DNA of 64,000 nt, taken from Streptomyces niveus (GTDB lineage: Bacteria > Actinomycetota > Actinomycetes > Streptomycetales > Streptomycetaceae). The stretch spans positions 1,054,001 to 1,118,000 of the forward strand of contig NZ_CP018047.1 in the NCBI RefSeq assembly GCF_002009175.1, read 5' to 3'. Shown one piece after another: positions 61,539 through 64,000 of this stretch (position 1 is the first letter of the stretch; each line of letters opens with the position of its first letter). The notes under the pieces were generated by a model. It was not told where the DNA came from, did not search any database, and worked only from the letters and a program-made list of their open reading frames with translations. A program made the position numbers and the translations under genes.

Positions 61539-62456
61539 GTGAAGCCTGTCACCCGCCTCTTCCTCATAGGCGCACCCATCGTTGTCGTCGTCTCCGTCAT
61601 CTTCGGCGGAGGCGACGACTCCGCCGTACTGGCCGACAATCCGCCGGAGAACACGGCGAGCGCCGCTCCGAACCCCCTCGCCTCCGGGAGCGACGGGGAG
61701 AAGAAGAAGCTGGAGGAGCGGATCAGGAAGATGCCACCCGGTCTCGCGGCCCCCGGCAAGAAGGAGATGGCCGCCCAGATCGTCGCGAGCGCGGAGAACT
61801 CCACGCTGGACTGGCGCGACCAATACGACGCGATCGAGGACCTGGACGACGGCAACGGCTACACGGCCGGGATCATCGGATTCTGCTCGGGCACCAACGA
61901 CATGCTCCAGCTCGTCGAGGCGTACACGGAGCACCACCCGGACAACCCGCTGGCCTCGTACCTCCCCGCGCTGCGCGAGGTCGACGGCACGGACTCGCAC
62001 GACGGGCTGGACCCGGGGTTCACACAGGCGTGGGCGGCGGCGGCCGAGGATCCCGCCTTCCGCGAGGCCCAGGACAGCACGCGGGACCAGCTGTACTTCG
62101 ACCCGGCGGTCCGGCTGGCGAAGATGGACGGCCTGAGCACGCTAGGCCAGTTCATCTACTACGACGCGATGGTGCTGCACGGGCCCGGTCTCGAAGCGGG
62201 CGGTTTCTACGGCATCCGGCACGCGGCGATGAAGGAGGCGAAGACGGCGGCCGAGGGCGGCTCCGAGAAGGAGTACCTCAACGCCTTCCTCGACGAGAGC
62301 CGGCACGTGATCAGGACGAAGGTCACGGAGACACAGCGGGACACCTCGCGCATCGACACGGCGCAGCGGGTCTTCCTCAAGGACGGCAACATGGACCTCG
62401 CGTCGCCCCTGCGATGGAAGATGTACGGCGAAACGTTCCAGCTTCCCGCTTCCTGA
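61539..62456 (+). CDS. GH46 chitosanase, possibly membrane-anchored
   Basis: 305-aa endo-chitosanase of glycoside hydrolase family 46. The acid Glu lies in SAENSTLDW and the base Asp in LDDGNGYTAGIIGFCSGT, both characteristic of GH46. REVDGTDSHDGLDPGF and QFIYYDAMVLHGPG are also conserved. The N-terminus RLFLIGAPIVVVVSVIFGGG is one hydrophobic helix without a clear signal-peptidase site, so the enzyme may stay tethered by it. A ~50-residue linker precedes the domain. GTG 61539 lacks a ribosome site; TACGCT ends 7 nt upstream (leaderless). Confidence 0.88.
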   Translation: MKPVTRLFLIGAPIVVVVSVIFGGGDDSAVLADNPPENTASAAPNPLASGSDGEKKKLEERIRKMPPGLAAPGKKEMAAQIVASAENSTLDWRDQYDAIEDLDDGNGYTAGIIGFCSGTNDMLQLVEAYTEHHPDNPLASYLPALREVDGTDSHDGLDPGFTQAWAAAAEDPAFREAQDSTRDQLYFDPAVRLAKMDGLSTLGQFIYYDAMVLHGPGLEAGGFYGIRHAAMKEAKTAAEGGSEKEYLNAFLDESRHVIRTKVTETQRDTSRIDTAQRVFLKDGNMDLASPLRWKMYGETFQLPAS

Positions 62457-62563
62457 CCGGTCCTGACCAGCGGTTGTCCGGAGCCGACCGAATGCCCCCC
62501 TGATCGGCTGACCGGGCACCGGACACCGGACGGACCGGCCGACCGGGTGAACCGCTCGCCGCC

Positions 62564-62860
62564 TCAGGCGACTTCGGCCGTCCGTGTGGCGGTGCCCGCG
62601 CGGCGCAGACGTTCGCGCTCCTTCTCCGACAGACCGCCCCACACCCCGAAGCGCTCGTCGTTGTCCAGGGCGTACTCCAGACACTCGCGCCGCCCGGTGC
62701 AGGCGCCGCAGAGCTGTTTCGCCTCGCGGGTCGAGGAGCCGGGGGCCGGGAAGAAGAACTCGGGCCCGGTCTGGGCGCACAGGGCGCTCTCCTGCCAGGC
62801 GAGCTCCTGCCCCGTGCGCCCGGTGATGCTGGTGAGGGAGTTCATGGGATTGATCGGCAT
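62564..62860 (-). CDS. WhiB-like [4Fe-4S] transcription factor
   Basis: 98-aa Wbl protein with four cluster cysteines: SALCAQTGPE, then QLCGACTGRRECLEYA (C-x2-C-x5-C), and the invariant GVWGG turn before a basic DNA-binding tail KERERLRRAG. Such proteins partner sigma factors to control development or antibiotic response. The STREAKQLCxxC...NDERFGVWGG region is close to WhiB itself. ATG 62860 (MPINPMNS) is preferred; ATG 62845 and TTG 62914 are alternatives, none with a strong ribosome site. Confidence 0.9.
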   Translation of the reverse strand: MPINPMNSLTSITGRTGQELAWQESALCAQTGPEFFFPAPGSSTREAKQLCGACTGRRECLEYALDNDERFGVWGGLSEKERERLRRAGTATRTAEVA

Positions 62861-62939
62861 GGCACACACGCTGCCTGGTGCCGATAAACATTCGATCAAT
62901 GACCTGATGGGCAACCGCCGCAGAGGCGCCCCCGCCCGC

Positions 62940-63737
62940 TCACGCGTCCTGCGAGGCGCCCTGCATGAACGCCAGACGCGCGCCGTACGGGTCGCTCACC
63001 ACGGCGAACCGGCCGACGCCCTCGATGTCCGTGGGCTCCTGGACGGTCGTGCCGCCCAGTCGGTCCGAGGCCGCCACCGCAGCATCGCAGTCGCTCGTGC
63101 CGAAGTACAGGAGCCAGTTCGGCCCCGTCGCGGCGGAGCCGGGAACGGCGTCCGTGGGCACGATCCCCGCGAACATGCCGTCCGCGCCCTTACCGGCGGG
63201 GTGGACCATGATGTAGTCGCCCCCGCCTCCCGGCATCGGCATGGTGGTGGTCTCCCAGCCGAACGCCGAGCCGTAGAAGTTCGTGGCGGCGGTCGTGTCC
63301 GGGGTGGAGAGCTCGGCCCAGCAGAGGCTGCCGGGGGCGTCGACGGCCTCCAGGCCGCTGTTCTTCCCCGGCTGCCAGGTGGCGAAGGACGCACCCGCCG
63401 GGTCGGCGCACAGCGTCATCCGGCCGAGGTCCTCGACGTCCATCGGCTCGTTGACGACCGTGCCGCCGTTGTCCTTCACGGCCGATGCGGTGGCCGTGGC
63501 GTCGGAGGTCTGGAAGTAGAGCGTCCAGGCCGGCGGGGCCTGCTCCGCCGGGAGCTGCATGGCCCCGGCGACGGTCCTGCCGTCCAGCTGGAACATGCCG
63601 TAGCCGCCGAACTGGGGCCCCGCCGATACGTGGTTCCAGCCGAGGACGCCTCCGTAGTAGGTCTTCGCGCCCTCGATGTCCGGCGTGGCGAGATCGGCCC
63701 AGTTCGGTGAGCCCTGCACATAACGGGTGGTGAGCAT
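62940..63737 (-). CDS. Two-domain VOC (glyoxalase/bleomycin resistance) family protein
   Basis: 265-aa protein with two tandem VOC domains, each starting with a W-A-(D/E)-L-(A/S)-TPD motif (NWADLATPDIEGAKTYYGGVLGW and CWAELSTPDTTAATNFYGSAFGW) and ending DPxGAxFA-type strands. Similar streptomycete proteins are annotated as hydroxylase or glyoxalase-like without proven function. The ATG at 63737 has AAGGAG 5 nt upstream. Confidence 0.87.
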   Translation of the reverse strand: MLTTRYVQGSPNWADLATPDIEGAKTYYGGVLGWNHVSAGPQFGGYGMFQLDGRTVAGAMQLPAEQAPPAWTLYFQTSDATATASAVKDNGGTVVNEPMDVEDLGRMTLCADPAGASFATWQPGKNSGLEAVDAPGSLCWAELSTPDTTAATNFYGSAFGWETTTMPMPGGGGDYIMVHPAGKGADGMFAGIVPTDAVPGSAATGPNWLLYFGTSDCDAAVAASDRLGGTTVQEPTDIEGVGRFAVVSDPYGARLAFMQGASQDA

Positions 63738-63823
63738 CGTGGCTCCTTCGTGAGGCCCCCCGCGCTTGCCCTCCCGAGTCTGCTACCGATCGGGTCCCCT
63801 CGCATGTGTACGGCGGGAGGCCC

Positions 63824-63856
63824 GCCGGGCGGTCCGCTCGGCGGATTCCGCCCGGC
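63824..63856 (-). terminator. Laccase terminator
   Basis: GCCGGGCGG / CCGCCCGGC perfect 9-bp stem with a 15-nt loop just after the laccase stop on the minus strand. Confidence 0.65.
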
Positions 63857-63871
63857 GCCGGACTCGGCCCG

Positions 63872-64000
63872 TCAGTGCCCCGTGTGGCCGCCCTGGGCGT
63901 CGGCGCCCTTCGTGTCCGTCGCGCCCTTCTTCGCCGCCGTCGGGTGGTGCGGCTCGTACCCGGGGATCGTGCCGTCCGGCTTGGCGATCAGGAACAGGCC
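63872..64000 (-). CDS. Small two-domain laccase (multicopper oxidase), C-terminal end only
   Basis: The last 42 residues of a gene running off the right edge. GLFLIAKPDGTIPGYEPHHP matches the C-terminus of the streptomycete small laccase (SLAC), followed by a Lys/Gly/His-rich tail GGHTGH. The copper-binding His/Cys motifs lie outside the window. Identification is from the tail alone but is distinctive and agrees with gene order. Confidence 0.75.
   Translation of the reverse strand, partial: GLFLIAKPDGTIPGYEPHHPTAAKKGATDTKGADAQGGHTGH

Noticed and set aside
61480..61542. 20-codon TTG/GTG frame overlapping the chitosanase start (GTGA)
   Set aside because: It spans the likely -10 region and palindrome; with a leaderless transcript it would not be in the mRNA.

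Overview
The window reads as chromosomal DNA of a Streptomyces species. It is very GC-rich with strong third-position GC bias, uses GTG/TTG starts, and carries an SsgA-like protein, a WhiB-like protein, a small laccase and a bacterial hopanoid locus. Gene content and order resemble what I remember of the S. coelicolor interval from the small laccase (SCO6712) through ssgD (SCO6722), SCO6745, idi (SCO6750) and zitB (SCO6751) to the hopanoid cluster (SCO6759-6771). It is therefore mostly a conserved chromosome segment and not a mobile island: I see no transposase, integrase, phage gene, CRISPR array, tRNA or rRNA.

Layout. Bases 1-9.5 kb hold the hopanoid operon (minus strand): hpnC, hpnD, a 42-aa coupled ORF, hpnE, a farnesyl-type prenyl diphosphate synthase, shc, hpnG, hpnH and the start of an hpnO-type aminotransferase. 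These cover FPP to squalene to hopene to adenosyl/ribosyl/amino-hopanoid. Bases 9.9-12.9 kb hold a divergent TetR/MmpL pair with tandem operators. Bases 13.0-20.2 kb hold a tightly overlapping seven-gene minus-strand operon: two CDP-alcohol phosphatidyltransferases (one fused to DUF5941 and apparently started at CTG), an archaeal-type glycerol-1-phosphate dehydrogenase homologue, a nucleotidyltransferase, a GT2 glycosyltransferase and a TagGH-like ABC-2 exporter. This looks like a pathway for an uncharacterised phosphodiester-containing envelope polymer or lipid. galE is divergent from it.

Bases 21.6-29.5 kb carry a ZitB-like zinc exporter with a Zur-like box, a methyltransferase, idi, an anti-sigma-like ATPase, a crotonase lacking both catalytic acids, the SCO6745-family protein under a palindromic operator, the LPFR small protein and tex. 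Bases 29.9-36.4 kb carry an ABC-F protein, a TrmH-like methyltransferase, a D-amino-acid oxidase, a BCCT transporter and an M14 carboxypeptidase. Bases 36.7-45.3 kb are a beta-1,3-glucan locus (LacI, GH81, ABC importer without its ATPase, GH1) with three copies of a GAGCGCTC-type operator. Bases 45.3-51.9 kb carry a PrmC-like methyltransferase, MerR, fadB, fadA and an acyl-CoA racemase/CoA-transferase gene ending in a short tandem repeat.

Bases 52.2-64 kb carry an enoyl-reductase-like protein, endonuclease V, a YciI protein, the ssgD candidate, an ABC-F resistance-type gene behind what looks like a ribosome-sensing leader (3-codon ORF), a DrrC/UvrA2-like gene, dimethylargininase, an acyl-ACP desaturase behind tandem operators, a GH46 chitosanase, a WhiB-like protein, a VOC protein and the 3' end of a small laccase. 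Several genes lack a Shine-Dalgarno and have a -10-like hexamer about 7 nt before the start codon, which suggests leaderless transcripts. All assignments come from reading motifs by eye; no database search was run.
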